35,840 nucleotides of DNA from Melioribacteraceae bacterium (GTDB lineage Bacteria > Bacteroidota > Ignavibacteria > Ignavibacteriales > Melioribacteraceae). This document shows positions 1 through 10,224 of this stretch, piece by piece. The DNA lies in NCBI GenBank assembly GCA_027013735.1, contig JALWGH010000169.1:1-35840 (forward strand). Direction: 5' to 3'. The notes below the pieces were generated by a model. It was not told the DNA's origin and made no database searches. It saw only the letters and a program-made list of their open reading frames with translations. A program made the translations under genes and the position numbers. Each line of letters starts with the position of its first letter. Positions within the stretch are counted from its first letter, which is position 1.

Positions 1-1423
1 AAAGCGCATCGTACGGCGTAAAGCGCGGTCGGTCTATTCCGTAATAGTAAAACAAAACAAAAGCTGCAAGCACAATTGCGGGAGTCTTAAATTCCTTCCA
101 CTTCCCTTCGTAAATTAATTCGTAACTTTTAACAATTGCGTAACCGGCGTAAATCATCAATAACGGTGTTATTGCCAAACGGAATCTTCCGTTAACGAAG
201 AATAAAATATTCCCAATCACAAAACCGGTGAGAAGTAAAATAAATGGAGTGTTATTATCCTTAAATCTGTAACTGAAAATCAGCCCGGCAATTGCAAAAA
301 GCGAAACAAAGAAAAAGCCGAACAACGGAAGTTGAAGAATAGTTGAGTAATGCTCCGCAAAATAATCGGGATTCATTATTGACGTCTGTGGGTCTTCGTC
401 CTTGCCAAAAAAGAGTATTAACTTTTTAAATTCAAGTTTGGCGTACTTCCACGGATGTTGTTCAATGAAATCAAATCCCCTGCCGTACCAATAGGAAGAA
501 GCCTCGGAAGACTTTAATCTTTTGTGAAGAATACGCGAGGCATATTTGCGCCCTGCCATGTCCTCGTAAAAGTCGAACTCGCGGGGAGTAACAAAAACGC
601 CAACCGAGCGCGGATTGTTGCCAATGTAAAAGTTAATTCCTCCGTTTGCAGTCAGGAGAACAAAATCGTGCCCGTAAAGGACATTGTGAATTGTAAGCGG
701 CAGTATCATCAAAACCACACCGCCTGTAAAGACCGCAACTTTGTTTAACAAAGCTTTCCGCTCAACCTGCTTGGCTTTGAAAGCTTTCCACAAAAGCCAG
801 AGGAAAAACAATCCGGCAAATACCAATGTGTTTCCCCTAAAGATGCCTGCAATGCCCGTTAATATTCCAACAATTAAATAATCTTTTAACGTGAATTTGG
901 AAATGTCCTGAGAAAGTTTGTAAATGAGAACGGACATAAAAAACATTTGGAACGTCTCGGAGAGGATTGCGCCCGAGTAAAAAATAAAATTTCCGTAAAA
1001 AGCGGCAATAATTGCCGCAACGTAGCCGGCGCTTTTCGAGTGGAAATTCCTTCCTGCCAAATAAATGAAAACAATTGCGGCGGTGCTAAAGAGCGTTTGA
1101 ATAAATTGAACGACAAAAAGCGATTTCCCGAAAATCAAATAAATTACGGCTAAGATGTAAGGATAAACCGGAGCCATGAAAAAAGGTGCATCCGAATGCC
1201 AAACGCCCGTTGTGACCATACGGACAGCCCAATCGTTGTAAATCTTGGAGTCGTCCGTTAGGTAGGTCATAAAAAACGTGCCTTGAATTTCCACGATGTA
1301 AATCAAACGCAACAGTGAAGCAACAGCCAAAATAGCGCCTAAAACAACCGTTTCTTTCGGGTCAAAATATTTTTCTATTAAAGAAGTCTTGTTTTCCTTC
1401 TTTTCGCTTTTTACTTTTTTCAT
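1..1423 (-). CDS. Membrane glycosyltransferase, GT39/dolichyl-phosphate-mannose mannosyltransferase-like (partial, runs off the window start)
   Basis: Open minus-strand frame from ATG at 1423 (MKKVKSEKKENKTSLIEKYFDPKETVVLGAILAVASLLRLIYIVEIQG...APFFMAPVYPYILAVIYLIFGKS...) with many hydrophobic helices; absent from the ORF track because it is truncated at position 1. Confidence 0.75.
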   Translation of the reverse strand, partial: MKKVKSEKKENKTSLIEKYFDPKETVVLGAILAVASLLRLIYIVEIQGTFFMTYLTDDSKIYNDWAVRMVTTGVWHSDAPFFMAPVYPYILAVIYLIFGKSLFVVQFIQTLFSTAAIVFIYLAGRNFHSKSAGYVAAIIAAFYGNFIFYSGAILSETFQMFFMSVLIYKLSQDISKFTLKDYLIVGILTGIAGIFRGNTLVFAGLFFLWLLWKAFKAKQVERKALLNKVAVFTGGVVLMILPLTIHNVLYGHDFVLLTANGGINFYIGNNPRSVGVFVTPREFDFYEDMAGRKYASRILHKRLKSSEASSYWYGRGFDFIEQHPWKYAKLEFKKLILFFGKDEDPQTSIMNPDYFAEHYSTILQLPLFGFFFVSLFAIAGLIFSYRFKDNNTPFILLLTGFVIGNILFFVNGRFRLAITPLLMIYAGYAIVKSYELIYEGKWKEFKTPAIVLAAFVLFYYYGIDRPRFTPYDAL

Positions 1424-1454
1424 CTACAATGTTTTCAGAAATTGTGCGAATTAA

Positions 1455-2819
1455 CTAATTCATAATTCTCGAGCGCCAGTTGTAATCGGAAAGTTCTCCG
1501 CGCTTTGTGGAGTGAATAAGGCGATAATCGTTGAAGCCTGTAAAATCGGCAAAGACAAAAATCACTCCGCCTTCAATATTTTCGTAATGCCAAATCTCGT
1601 AAGGTTTGGAATCTTTTTCGTTCGGGAAGCGTTCAATTTCGGATGGTTGCCCGTAAACAATGTAAACCCTTCCACGGTCGGTTTTCCAACCTTTCTTTTG
1701 CAACATATTTCCGAAGGAAGCATTGGCAAATTTCACTCGCTTGAAGTATTCAATCTCGGCTTCATTTTCAGGCGTTGAGGGATTTGGATCCCGTTTTTTC
1801 CAAAAGCGGTAAAGAAATTTCTTTTTACCCTCAACGTTTGTTAATTTTTTCCAAGCTGAGATTTCCGGCTCCGTTGCAATGTAAGAAGATTGAGCAAACA
1901 TCTCGTCCACTTCATCGGGACTGAATGCCGCAATCTGCGTAGCCAACATATCGGGAGCTTCGGCAATTGGACGGAGTGTGTCTTTGACCCCGGGATTGTA
2001 AATGTAAAACTTTTTGGAGGATTTAATACTTAAATTTTTTACCGTATCGCTCACGGCAACAACAAGCGTGTAAATTCCACTGCCAAACTTTTTAATATTA
2101 ATGGCGCCAATGTCCACAATAGCATTGTTTTTTCGTCCGTAGTAACGGGACTTTAAATATCTTAATCTGTTGGAAGAATCAAAGATGTAATGACTTACTT
2201 TTAACGTGGGACTTTTAACGTCAACATTTACGTTGTAAAGCTCGTTGTAAAAATAAAGGACAGGAAGATTCACTCCGTAAACCATACTCGGATTCGGTAC
2301 GACTTCGAGCGTGTTTTTGTAAAAATAGGAATTCGGGTCAACATCGTAATTTTTTATTTCGCTTGCAAGCTGAATATCGCTGAGTGAGAATCTGTCCGGC
2401 GAAGGAACTCTGATTTTAAAATCGAAATTTGCGCTGTCAGTGTTTGCCTTATTGAAAAAATCTTTCGCAACCAAAACACAACGGTATTTTCCGGGGTTTA
2501 GATTAAACCGCAGAAGTCCCGTTAAGTTTTGTTTGGAGTTTTTTTCGTTAAAAGGAGAATTAAAATTGTACTCCTTTTGAAAAACAAGCGAGTCGTTTTC
2601 AGACTTTTGAATCCGCACACCGAGAATGCCCGCAACGTATTTCTGTTTGTTTTTAACAACGGGCTTCATCGTATTTTGGTAAAAGGCGTAGTAGATTTCA
2701 ACTTGCCCGTACTGTTTGTTTACAGGAAAAACAGCGTAGTCAAAATCCACTTTAAACTTTTCCTGCGCCGTTACTAATATTGAAAATAAGAAAAGAAATA
2801 ATAATGTTCTTTTAATCAT
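1455..2819 (-). CDS. GWxTD domain-containing protein
   Basis: Signal peptide; C-terminal 'KKGWKTDRGRVYIVYGQPSEIERFPNEKDSKPYEIWHYENIEGGVIFVFADFTGFNDYRLIHS' matches the GWxTD domain signature. Confidence 0.85.
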   Translation of the reverse strand: MIKRTLLFLFLFSILVTAQEKFKVDFDYAVFPVNKQYGQVEIYYAFYQNTMKPVVKNKQKYVAGILGVRIQKSENDSLVFQKEYNFNSPFNEKNSKQNLTGLLRFNLNPGKYRCVLVAKDFFNKANTDSANFDFKIRVPSPDRFSLSDIQLASEIKNYDVDPNSYFYKNTLEVVPNPSMVYGVNLPVLYFYNELYNVNVDVKSPTLKVSHYIFDSSNRLRYLKSRYYGRKNNAIVDIGAINIKKFGSGIYTLVVAVSDTVKNLSIKSSKKFYIYNPGVKDTLRPIAEAPDMLATQIAAFSPDEVDEMFAQSSYIATEPEISAWKKLTNVEGKKKFLYRFWKKRDPNPSTPENEAEIEYFKRVKFANASFGNMLQKKGWKTDRGRVYIVYGQPSEIERFPNEKDSKPYEIWHYENIEGGVIFVFADFTGFNDYRLIHSTKRGELSDYNWRSRIMN

Positions 2820-2920
2820 TTTTCTTCCTTCAGGGTATTGCTAATTTTAATTTGCGAACAGCGATATTTAATCTACAGATGTTTTACAAAGTTCAAAAAA
2901 ATAAGTTCGTAAAAAATAAA

Positions 2921-2950
2921 AAAAAAGGCTGAGAAATCTCAGCCTTTTTT
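2921..2950 (-). terminator. Intrinsic terminator downstream of the PorV-like gene
   Basis: AAAAAAGGCTGAGAAATCTCAGCCTTTTTT; GGCTGAG/CTCAGCC stem flanked by A and T tracts. Confidence 0.85.
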
Positions 2951-2967
2951 CTCTATCTGAAAAACGG

Positions 2968-4005
2968 TTAGAAACCTAATTTCAGAGTAATCATGTGGTT
3001 GGAGTTGAAATATCTTACCGTACGGTAAGCGTAATCAACCGCAATATCAAGAGAACCTGTCATTTTAACGCCAACGCCAAACGAAGGTCCAAACAGGAAT
3101 TCGTCTTCATTTCCAACAGCTTCTTTTACATAAGTATAACCGCCGCGAACAAAGAACATATTCTTAAAGCTTAGTTCGCCGGCAAATCTGTACTCATCAT
3201 CGGAGAAGTTGTTGTTCTGGAACATTGTAGAAACAACGCCTTTGAACTGGTCTGAGAAATGAGCTTCGTAAGCAAGTCCCATCTCCAACTGCGACGGAAG
3301 TTCGAAGGCTGCCGCGTCTATCTTGTAATATTGAGGACCTCTTTTAGCGTCATTTTCAACTGCGGTTCTCAGCAAATCCGGTCCGTCCCAATCAATTTGG
3401 GGACCCAGATTTTTAACTGCCACACCTAATTTTAATCCTTCCACGCCGGCAACGCCATTGTATTGGACACCTGCGTCGAAAGCAAAACCGGTGGCGCTTG
3501 TACTTACTATTGTTTCGGAAATAAGGTTCACATTCACACCAACACGGATTCTATCGGTAAGCGCATTCGAATAAGTAACTCCGACAGTAACAAATGTAGG
3601 TGAGAATGTTGCTCCTGTACCGTAAGGATTTTCCTCGTTCGTGACGGGAATGTCACCGAAGTCCAATGACCTTACACTGAATCCCAAAGAGCCGAAGCCT
3701 TCGAAATTCATTCCTACTGCGGCATAGGTAAAACCGATATCGGCAATGTAATTCATGTAAGAAAACATTGCCTCGGCGGAATTGTTCGAAACGCCCAATC
3801 CGGCAGGATTGTAATAAATAGCGTCAATTCCTTCGATGCCGGCAACATACGCACCGCTCAAAGCCATTCCACGTGCGCTAACGGGAATCATTAATTCCTG
3901 AGCGGCTGCAGTACCGTTTCTTTTACCGCCGCCTGCGTAAGTATCAACGAACAAGGTCGATATAGCAAGTAGAATTACTAACCCTTGTATTAATCTTTTT
4001 GACAT
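2968..4005 (-). CDS. PorV/PorQ family outer-membrane protein
   Basis: Signal peptide then 'GTAAAQELMIPVSARGMALSGAYVAGIEGIDAIYYNPAGLGVSNNSAEAMFSYMNYIADIGFTYAAVG', typical of PorV/PorQ (FadL-like) proteins. Confidence 0.85.
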   Translation of the reverse strand: MSKRLIQGLVILLAISTLFVDTYAGGGKRNGTAAAQELMIPVSARGMALSGAYVAGIEGIDAIYYNPAGLGVSNNSAEAMFSYMNYIADIGFTYAAVGMNFEGFGSLGFSVRSLDFGDIPVTNEENPYGTGATFSPTFVTVGVTYSNALTDRIRVGVNVNLISETIVSTSATGFAFDAGVQYNGVAGVEGLKLGVAVKNLGPQIDWDGPDLLRTAVENDAKRGPQYYKIDAAAFELPSQLEMGLAYEAHFSDQFKGVVSTMFQNNNFSDDEYRFAGELSFKNMFFVRGGYTYVKEAVGNEDEFLFGPSFGVGVKMTGSLDIAVDYAYRTVRYFNSNHMITLKLGF

Positions 4006-4077
4006 CGTTAAACTCCTTTTATTTGTACAATTAGAGCAATGGGAAGGGAATAAATCCCTCCCTCACTCACACTAACA

Positions 4078-7000
4078 TTATAATCTATCGATATACTGTT
4101 GTTCTTGAATAATGGCAATCTTAAGAACTTTTGTGCCGATTCCGGGCATATCGATGTAAGCCAAGTAAATACCGCTTGCGACCGGCAGATTGTCTCTGTT
4201 CATTAAGTTCCAGTCAACATATTGCGATTGGCTATTCTTTTCGTATTTCCAAATAAACACACCTGACAATGAATAAATACGAATTGTAGCTTTAACCGGC
4301 AAACCGGTGAAGCGAACAAATCTGCGGTATTTATCCAATTCAAGTCTGTTTGCTCCGAAATATGGGTTCGGAAATACACTTATGCCCTTATCGACTTTTT
4401 CTTTTGCTGCCGCAACATCGTGATTGTTGGGAGCTTTAAGAACAACTTCGTATGCATCGCCTTCACCGATAGGTTTCCATGTCGTGATACGAACCACTGT
4501 TCCTTGCTCGGGGACATCGCCGCTAAACGACAAAGCACCGAACTTGTGATCCTGATATCTGGAAATACCCGATTTAGGCGGTAACGTAGAATCCGGATTA
4601 AATGCTTTTGTTTCGTAAGCGTAAATTTGTTCCCAATCGCCATCAGGCAATTGCGTCCATTTGTGATCCGGAATAGCCTGAGTTGTATCCGTTCTGTTAT
4701 AGTCAAGAATTTTAACTACCAATCTAACGTCATCCGTATCGCTATTAACATCTTTACCTACATCATAGATTCTAAACGGTACGGTTCCAATACCAAGGGT
4801 ATCATTCTTAGTTGCGGGTGCAAATGAGAATGCATAACCGGTAACATAATATTGTGAAGTACCGTCAAATCTTATTTCGTAATCGTCATAACCAAGGCCT
4901 TCCAACGTTTTGGATTTTTGCCAATTTAATCTGTGTTCTTGATTATTAGCCTTAATCATCCATTTCTTCGTGGAATTCAAATGATACCAGACGTTAACCG
5001 GTTCCGAAAGTTCTTTGCCACCGGGTCCTTTAACTTCAAGAACGTTCTTAACCAGATATTTCGTCGGGATAAATTTCATTGAATCGGCCAAAAGGTCCTG
5101 TACAAACAATTGGAATCCATCGTAAATAGGCCTACTTGATGTGTCGGCTGCCGGGATGTACCATTTGCCGTAAGCATCTTGCTCAAATGCGTAGAAATCC
5201 GTTTGCTTTTTAATTAACGTATCGCCTTTTGTGAGGTCGATTAAGTTGTAATACAATGTATCGCCAACCGCAGTTTTGTGAATTTCTACTCTGTATTTAT
5301 CACCGGTTATGGCTCTCGGGTCAATAATCTTAAAGATTACTTTTGCATCGCCATAACCGCTTACGTGTTCAGGCATTACATGGTCACCTGAGTTGTAAGC
5401 AAGGGTGTAGTCAATTCTCGGTTTACCCGGGATTACCTCTTTAACAACAGGGGTACATTCGAGATAGCTCGGGTCACTATGAGGTGAATATCCGTAAGCT
5501 GTGATACCAAAGTAATACGGGTTACCATTTTGTAGCGGTTGATTTGTGTAGGCATCATTAGTAACTATCTTGAATCTCTTGATTCCTTGATTCGGTCCAA
5601 CAATGACAGGTACACGAACCTTTTCACCATTAATCGTTTGGTAACCATAAATTGTGGTAATAGAGTCCACTAAGTCCCAAACCCCTATTAATACAGGGTC
5701 GGAACCAGCTTGGTCTTTGAATTGCCACAAACGATATCCTTCAAATGTGTAGGTTGTATCGTCATACCCTTGCCCATAAGTTAACGGGTCGCCGGCATCG
5801 TAACTTTCAGCATTTGCTTCCCACCAGAGAGTAACACTCTGATCACTCGGCGAAGCGTGTAACTTAGGAGCCGGAGGTGTATCCGTTAATTGGAAGTTCA
5901 AATTGTAAGCCGTTTGAGCTGCGGCATCCTTTCTCTTCAACTCGGTAACACTATTAAGAGAAGTGTTTCCGATTCCAATTAGGAAACCAACCACAACTTC
6001 CTGAGTATCGCCAGGAACCATAGTAAATTTACCGGAAGACATTAAGTGTCTTCTGTCACCCGGTTTTGGTCCACCTGGCCAACCGTCGCCTTCGTACCAA
6101 CCGGTTCCCGCAACAGGATCTCCGGCAAGAACAAATTTAGTAGGTTGTCCCGTATTCGGGTCAACAAAGTCACTACCATCCCAAACTTTTCCTTCGAGAT
6201 AGTAATACATCTGAATAGAACCCTCGGCAGTTCCAAGGTCAGGATCGGAATAGATTGGACTACCATTAATGTAGAAAGCAAATGCTGTCATCGGCAGGTT
6301 ACTCCAGCCTTTTCTCCATTTGCCTTTGAACTTAGCACTATCAGGCAATCCTAACTTAACTGCCAAAGGATCGGTCGAAGGAACAATAGGCCCTTGGAAA
6401 AAGTCGTAACCGTCAGCAGGGCAAGGAGAACCGTATTTCGAATCGGTCTCTTCGCCATTGTAGGTATAACCTAAACTGAGAACAGTATCGCAACCGGTAT
6501 AGTCGTCATTTGCATCTCCAAGGTCAGTATCCGACCAATACCCTAAGATCATATCTCTTACGGTAGTGTTACCTTTATTAATAATCAAATATTTTTTGAA
6601 GATCATATCTCCAAGATCGCCTGTACGGTTAAATCCGAAAACAGTAGCTTGAATTTCAAGCCCCATTGGAAGCGTACCGTACAAGAAGGTTGTTCTGGAC
6701 GGATCCATGTCGTTAGCAACATACCAGAGAACCTCGTCCCCAACATAATCAGGATGATCAATATCAGGATTGTAGGTGCCGTCTCCGTCAACGTCAATCC
6801 ACGGAGCGCCGTCCTCAACCGGCCATTCTTTTACGTCTTTTTCCAAAGCCGTTTTTTCAGGTCCGGGAGGCAATGTTTTCCAATCTTTCCTGATTTTGTA
6901 GATCCTGTATTTATCGAGACTGGGATCGTCGGGCGTACCGTCCGGCAATATTTTACCGGCTTGCAAGCCGTGGCGGTAAGTACTGCCACCTACTCTGGTT

Positions 7001-7290
7001 TCACGACCTACCTTACCACCCCAAATCAAACCGTCTTCGAATACTGCGGTGATAGTAGCATTTTTTCCGCCGGGCCAATAAAGACCGGCACCGCTCGTCC
7101 GAGGGTCAAACGAACAATCACCGTTATTCGACATCCACATAAAGATTTGGTTGATATCGATATACTTATAGTCGTCATTCTTGTACACCTTGTTAAGGGT
7201 TTCCACATCATCTTTGTTCTTGTAGAAGCCCATCAAGGCGAAGCCGAAAACGACCGCCGTGAAAATTATTAGTGATATTTTTTTATACAT
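4078..7290 (-). CDS. Large secreted/surface protein with a C-terminal sorting-like domain
   Basis: 1070 aa, signal peptide, C-terminus 'ISVFPNPYFGANRLELDKYRRFVRFTGLPVKATIRIYSLSGVFIWKYEKNSQSQYVDWNLMNRDNLPVASGIYLAYIDMPGIGTKVLKIAII' resembles sorting-domain-like ends. Confidence 0.75.
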   Translation of the reverse strand: MYKKISLIIFTAVVFGFALMGFYKNKDDVETLNKVYKNDDYKYIDINQIFMWMSNNGDCSFDPRTSGAGLYWPGGKNATITAVFEDGLIWGGKVGRETRVGGSTYRHGLQAGKILPDGTPDDPSLDKYRIYKIRKDWKTLPPGPEKTALEKDVKEWPVEDGAPWIDVDGDGTYNPDIDHPDYVGDEVLWYVANDMDPSRTTFLYGTLPMGLEIQATVFGFNRTGDLGDMIFKKYLIINKGNTTVRDMILGYWSDTDLGDANDDYTGCDTVLSLGYTYNGEETDSKYGSPCPADGYDFFQGPIVPSTDPLAVKLGLPDSAKFKGKWRKGWSNLPMTAFAFYINGSPIYSDPDLGTAEGSIQMYYYLEGKVWDGSDFVDPNTGQPTKFVLAGDPVAGTGWYEGDGWPGGPKPGDRRHLMSSGKFTMVPGDTQEVVVGFLIGIGNTSLNSVTELKRKDAAAQTAYNLNFQLTDTPPAPKLHASPSDQSVTLWWEANAESYDAGDPLTYGQGYDDTTYTFEGYRLWQFKDQAGSDPVLIGVWDLVDSITTIYGYQTINGEKVRVPVIVGPNQGIKRFKIVTNDAYTNQPLQNGNPYYFGITAYGYSPHSDPSYLECTPVVKEVIPGKPRIDYTLAYNSGDHVMPEHVSGYGDAKVIFKIIDPRAITGDKYRVEIHKTAVGDTLYYNLIDLTKGDTLIKKQTDFYAFEQDAYGKWYIPAADTSSRPIYDGFQLFVQDLLADSMKFIPTKYLVKNVLEVKGPGGKELSEPVNVWYHLNSTKKWMIKANNQEHRLNWQKSKTLEGLGYDDYEIRFDGTSQYYVTGYAFSFAPATKNDTLGIGTVPFRIYDVGKDVNSDTDDVRLVVKILDYNRTDTTQAIPDHKWTQLPDGDWEQIYAYETKAFNPDSTLPPKSGISRYQDHKFGALSFSGDVPEQGTVVRITTWKPIGEGDAYEVVLKAPNNHDVAAAKEKVDKGISVFPNPYFGANRLELDKYRRFVRFTGLPVKATIRIYSLSGVFIWKYEKNSQSQYVDWNLMNRDNLPVASGIYLAYIDMPGIGTKVLKIAIIQEQQYIDRL

Positions 7291-7334
7291 TTTTCTTCTC
7301 CATATAAATTCTTTTTACAACATACGATGCAAAA

Positions 7335-10205
7335 TTAGAAATTTATCCTTAAGCCTAATCTAACAATTCTGGGCGTTCCAAAATGTCCTGCGCTGTACGT
7401 CATGGTTTTGTAGAGTTTCTTGTAAGTTTCGGCAAATTGTTCGCCATATCTCTTGTAACCTTCTACAACGGCTCTACCTTGTTTGTAGGTAAGCCAACCA
7501 TCATCGTAAGCATCGCCGGATGTATGAAATACCGCAACAACATTTTGAGTATTAAGTACATTAATTACCCAGAGATAAACATTAAGATTTAACGGGCCAA
7601 CTTTAAAGGATTTGTCTATTTTTGCATCAAGTTGGAAATTCCACGGAGTCGTCGAAGCATTCAAAGGTTCAATCGGATATCTTCCGTTTCCAAAACCATC
7701 CCACCTTGTGTAATTGAATCCGCTATTAAAGGAGAATAAGAAGTTCATTCCAAAGTTGGACAACGGTTGTGTCCCGAAGAGAACCGGACCATCGTTGTTG
7801 CTGAAACGATAATCAATATTGATGAAACCTCTGTGTGTCTGGTTAAAATCAAGCGGAGCAATCTGCATCGGGAAGAATGGTGTGGCAGTAGGAGACTGCC
7901 AAATGGAACGGAAAGCAGTAGAGGGGTTTGAACCAGTGCCTCGCGCATCCGAATATGTATAATCAACTTGGGCAGATACTCTTTCGACTCTTCTCAAATC
8001 GAGTTTAAACTCGATTCCCTTAATGGTTGCAAAGTCGCCGTTTACCCATGCATAATATTGGCTGTGGGCAGCTCCTTCTTCCGCAAAGATAGAACGGATT
8101 TGAACTTGGTCTTTAATGTCTTTGTAGAAACCGGTAATGTCAAATGCAAATACGTTTCCGATTTGTTGACGGAAACCGATTTCGTAAGACGTGGTTCTTT
8201 CGGGACGCAAGCCGAATCCTACGGGCTGCGAAATAGCGTAACCGCCTTTAATATTATCAGCCATTACGTTGTAACCTTGGTAAACGTCACGCAACCTCGA
8301 TTGCTGAACGAATTTTCCGTACTGTGCGTGGAAAACCGTTTTGTCCGTTACAGGGAATGAGAATCCAAGTCTCGGTGAAACCTGAAGCAACGGGTCAACA
8401 TTAACCAATTGAGTTTTGTCAATGTGGCCTTCGTTGTCAAATTTCACATTGTGGGGATCTTTAAAGACTTTTGCGTCTATGTCAATATAATCCAGGCGGA
8501 AGCCGATGTTCAATACTAAATCGGGGAACTCCATTTTATCCTGGATATAGTAAGCTGCAAATGTGGGGTGCTTTGCGGCTTCGAGTCCGCTATCAGTAGG
8601 ATTACCGTAAACGTCATAGCCGTAATTGTCGAGCCTGCTGTAAATATCGTAAACGCTACCATCGGCTATTGCTCTTGCCAATGAAGGCAATTGGAATACA
8701 CGTCCGAACGAATAGCGACGAATTGTGTAGTAATTAAACTCGACGCCTGTCTTGAACTCGTGGTGTAATCCCATCTGATACAAGAAATTAATTTTACCGC
8801 CAAAGGATTGTGTCCTTTGTTTCCGGTAACTGCTAAGCACTCTATCTTCGGGAACAAAAGAAAAACCGTAAGCACTCAAGTTAATCGGTTGGCGACCGTC
8901 GCCAAGCAGGTGTCTTCCGTATTTTGCATTGGCAATAGAGTCACCGTACAAGGTAATTTGATGCTTGAATATCGGGTCCATATCAACGTAAAAATCGTTG
9001 AAGTAGTTTGCAATAACATCGTAGAACGAGTTTTTGCTAAGTACGTGTGTGATTTTTACGCTACCGGACATTGTGCTTGCTTCGTGCAAACCGGCACTGT
9101 TGTAAGCCCGATAATTCGTGATACCAACTCCGTTCCTTCCGGTGTTAACCACATAGTTGCCGTTAACGCGGATGTTGAACGGATGTACCGTCCAAGTAAC
9201 ATTACCTTGTATTTGATATTGATTCCTGTTGTAATTAAGAATATATCCGTCTGGATACTCAATATCAAAAGTATCTGCGGAAGCACCGCGGGACGGGTCA
9301 AAGATATTCTTAAAATGAGCGCCTCGGTAGAAAGCGGCAGGAGAACGTGTAAAGTCATTGCTTGCCGCTAGGAAGAACCTTAACGCTTTGTATTTCGGTA
9401 TTACAGGACCGCCGGCAGTAAATACCATTTCGCTGTAATGCCTGCTGTAAGCGCCAAGGAATTTTTCTCCGAGAGGCACAAAGTTATCCGTAATCCCCTC
9501 GAAACTGAACTGATATTTCTCGCCGCCGGTTCTTGTTTGTGTGGAGATAATACCGCCGTTTGCGCCGCCGTATTCTGCCGAATATCCGCCGGCTTGCACT
9601 TGGATTTCCTCAATTGCGTTACTGATAACGCCGGAACGTGCGCCGCCGAATACGGGGTTGTTTACAAGCACACCGTCAACGTAGAAGGCTACTTCATCAC
9701 CGCGGGAACCGCGAACATGAATTGTTCCTCCCTGCGTTACGATACCCGCCTGCGTTGAAACTACGGCGTTAACGCCGCGAACGGGCAGATTTTCAATGTC
9801 TTCCTTTCTTACAATGCTCGTCGAGTTTGTAACGTTCTTTTCGACCAGCGGTTTGGGGGCTTTTACAACAATTGTTTTCGTCGAATATTCCGTCGTTTGT
9901 AACGCGAAATTCACCTCCGTTGTTAAGTTAACGGATACTTTAATATTCTCAACAATCTGTTCCCGGTATCCGATGTACCTTGCTTTAATTGAGTAGGTTC
10001 CCGGGGGAACATTAAGAATAATATAGTGTCCGCTGGCATCCGTTGCGGCACCTAACATTGTGCCTTCGATGATAACATTAGCGCCGATCAATGGATCGCC
10101 GGTTTGTAGATCGGTTACTTTACCTACTACCTTACCGGTCTGCGCAAAAGTAATCATCGGTACAACGGCTAATAAAATAAATAAAATCTTAAGACTACGA
10201 AACAT
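7335..10205 (-). CDS. TonB-dependent receptor with N-terminal carboxypeptidase-like regulatory domain
   Basis: 'GKVVGKVTDLQTGDPLIGANVIIEGTMLGAATDASGHYIILNVPPGTYSIKARYIGYREQ', plug 'ENLPVRGVNAVVSTQAGIVTQGGTIHVRGSRGDEVAFYVDGVLVNNP', C-terminal Phe (GLRINF). Confidence 0.92.
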   Translation of the reverse strand: MFRSLKILFILLAVVPMITFAQTGKVVGKVTDLQTGDPLIGANVIIEGTMLGAATDASGHYIILNVPPGTYSIKARYIGYREQIVENIKVSVNLTTEVNFALQTTEYSTKTIVVKAPKPLVEKNVTNSTSIVRKEDIENLPVRGVNAVVSTQAGIVTQGGTIHVRGSRGDEVAFYVDGVLVNNPVFGGARSGVISNAIEEIQVQAGGYSAEYGGANGGIISTQTRTGGEKYQFSFEGITDNFVPLGEKFLGAYSRHYSEMVFTAGGPVIPKYKALRFFLAASNDFTRSPAAFYRGAHFKNIFDPSRGASADTFDIEYPDGYILNYNRNQYQIQGNVTWTVHPFNIRVNGNYVVNTGRNGVGITNYRAYNSAGLHEASTMSGSVKITHVLSKNSFYDVIANYFNDFYVDMDPIFKHQITLYGDSIANAKYGRHLLGDGRQPINLSAYGFSFVPEDRVLSSYRKQRTQSFGGKINFLYQMGLHHEFKTGVEFNYYTIRRYSFGRVFQLPSLARAIADGSVYDIYSRLDNYGYDVYGNPTDSGLEAAKHPTFAAYYIQDKMEFPDLVLNIGFRLDYIDIDAKVFKDPHNVKFDNEGHIDKTQLVNVDPLLQVSPRLGFSFPVTDKTVFHAQYGKFVQQSRLRDVYQGYNVMADNIKGGYAISQPVGFGLRPERTTSYEIGFRQQIGNVFAFDITGFYKDIKDQVQIRSIFAEEGAAHSQYYAWVNGDFATIKGIEFKLDLRRVERVSAQVDYTYSDARGTGSNPSTAFRSIWQSPTATPFFPMQIAPLDFNQTHRGFINIDYRFSNNDGPVLFGTQPLSNFGMNFLFSFNSGFNYTRWDGFGNGRYPIEPLNASTTPWNFQLDAKIDKSFKVGPLNLNVYLWVINVLNTQNVVAVFHTSGDAYDDGWLTYKQGRAVVEGYKRYGEQFAETYKKLYKTMTYSAGHFGTPRIVRLGLRINF

Positions 10206-10224
10206 GATCTTCTCCCCTTAATTA

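Noticed and set aside
524-1153. Short ORFs inside 1..1423 (524..748 +, 886..1116 -, 947..1153 +)
   Set aside because: They overlap the long, truncated minus-strand glycosyltransferase reading frame, which explains the region better.
6649-7272. 207-aa plus-strand ORF
   Set aside because: Antisense shadow of the well-supported 4078..7290 surface protein.
8808-9371. 187-aa plus-strand ORF
   Set aside because: Antisense shadow of the TonB-dependent receptor.
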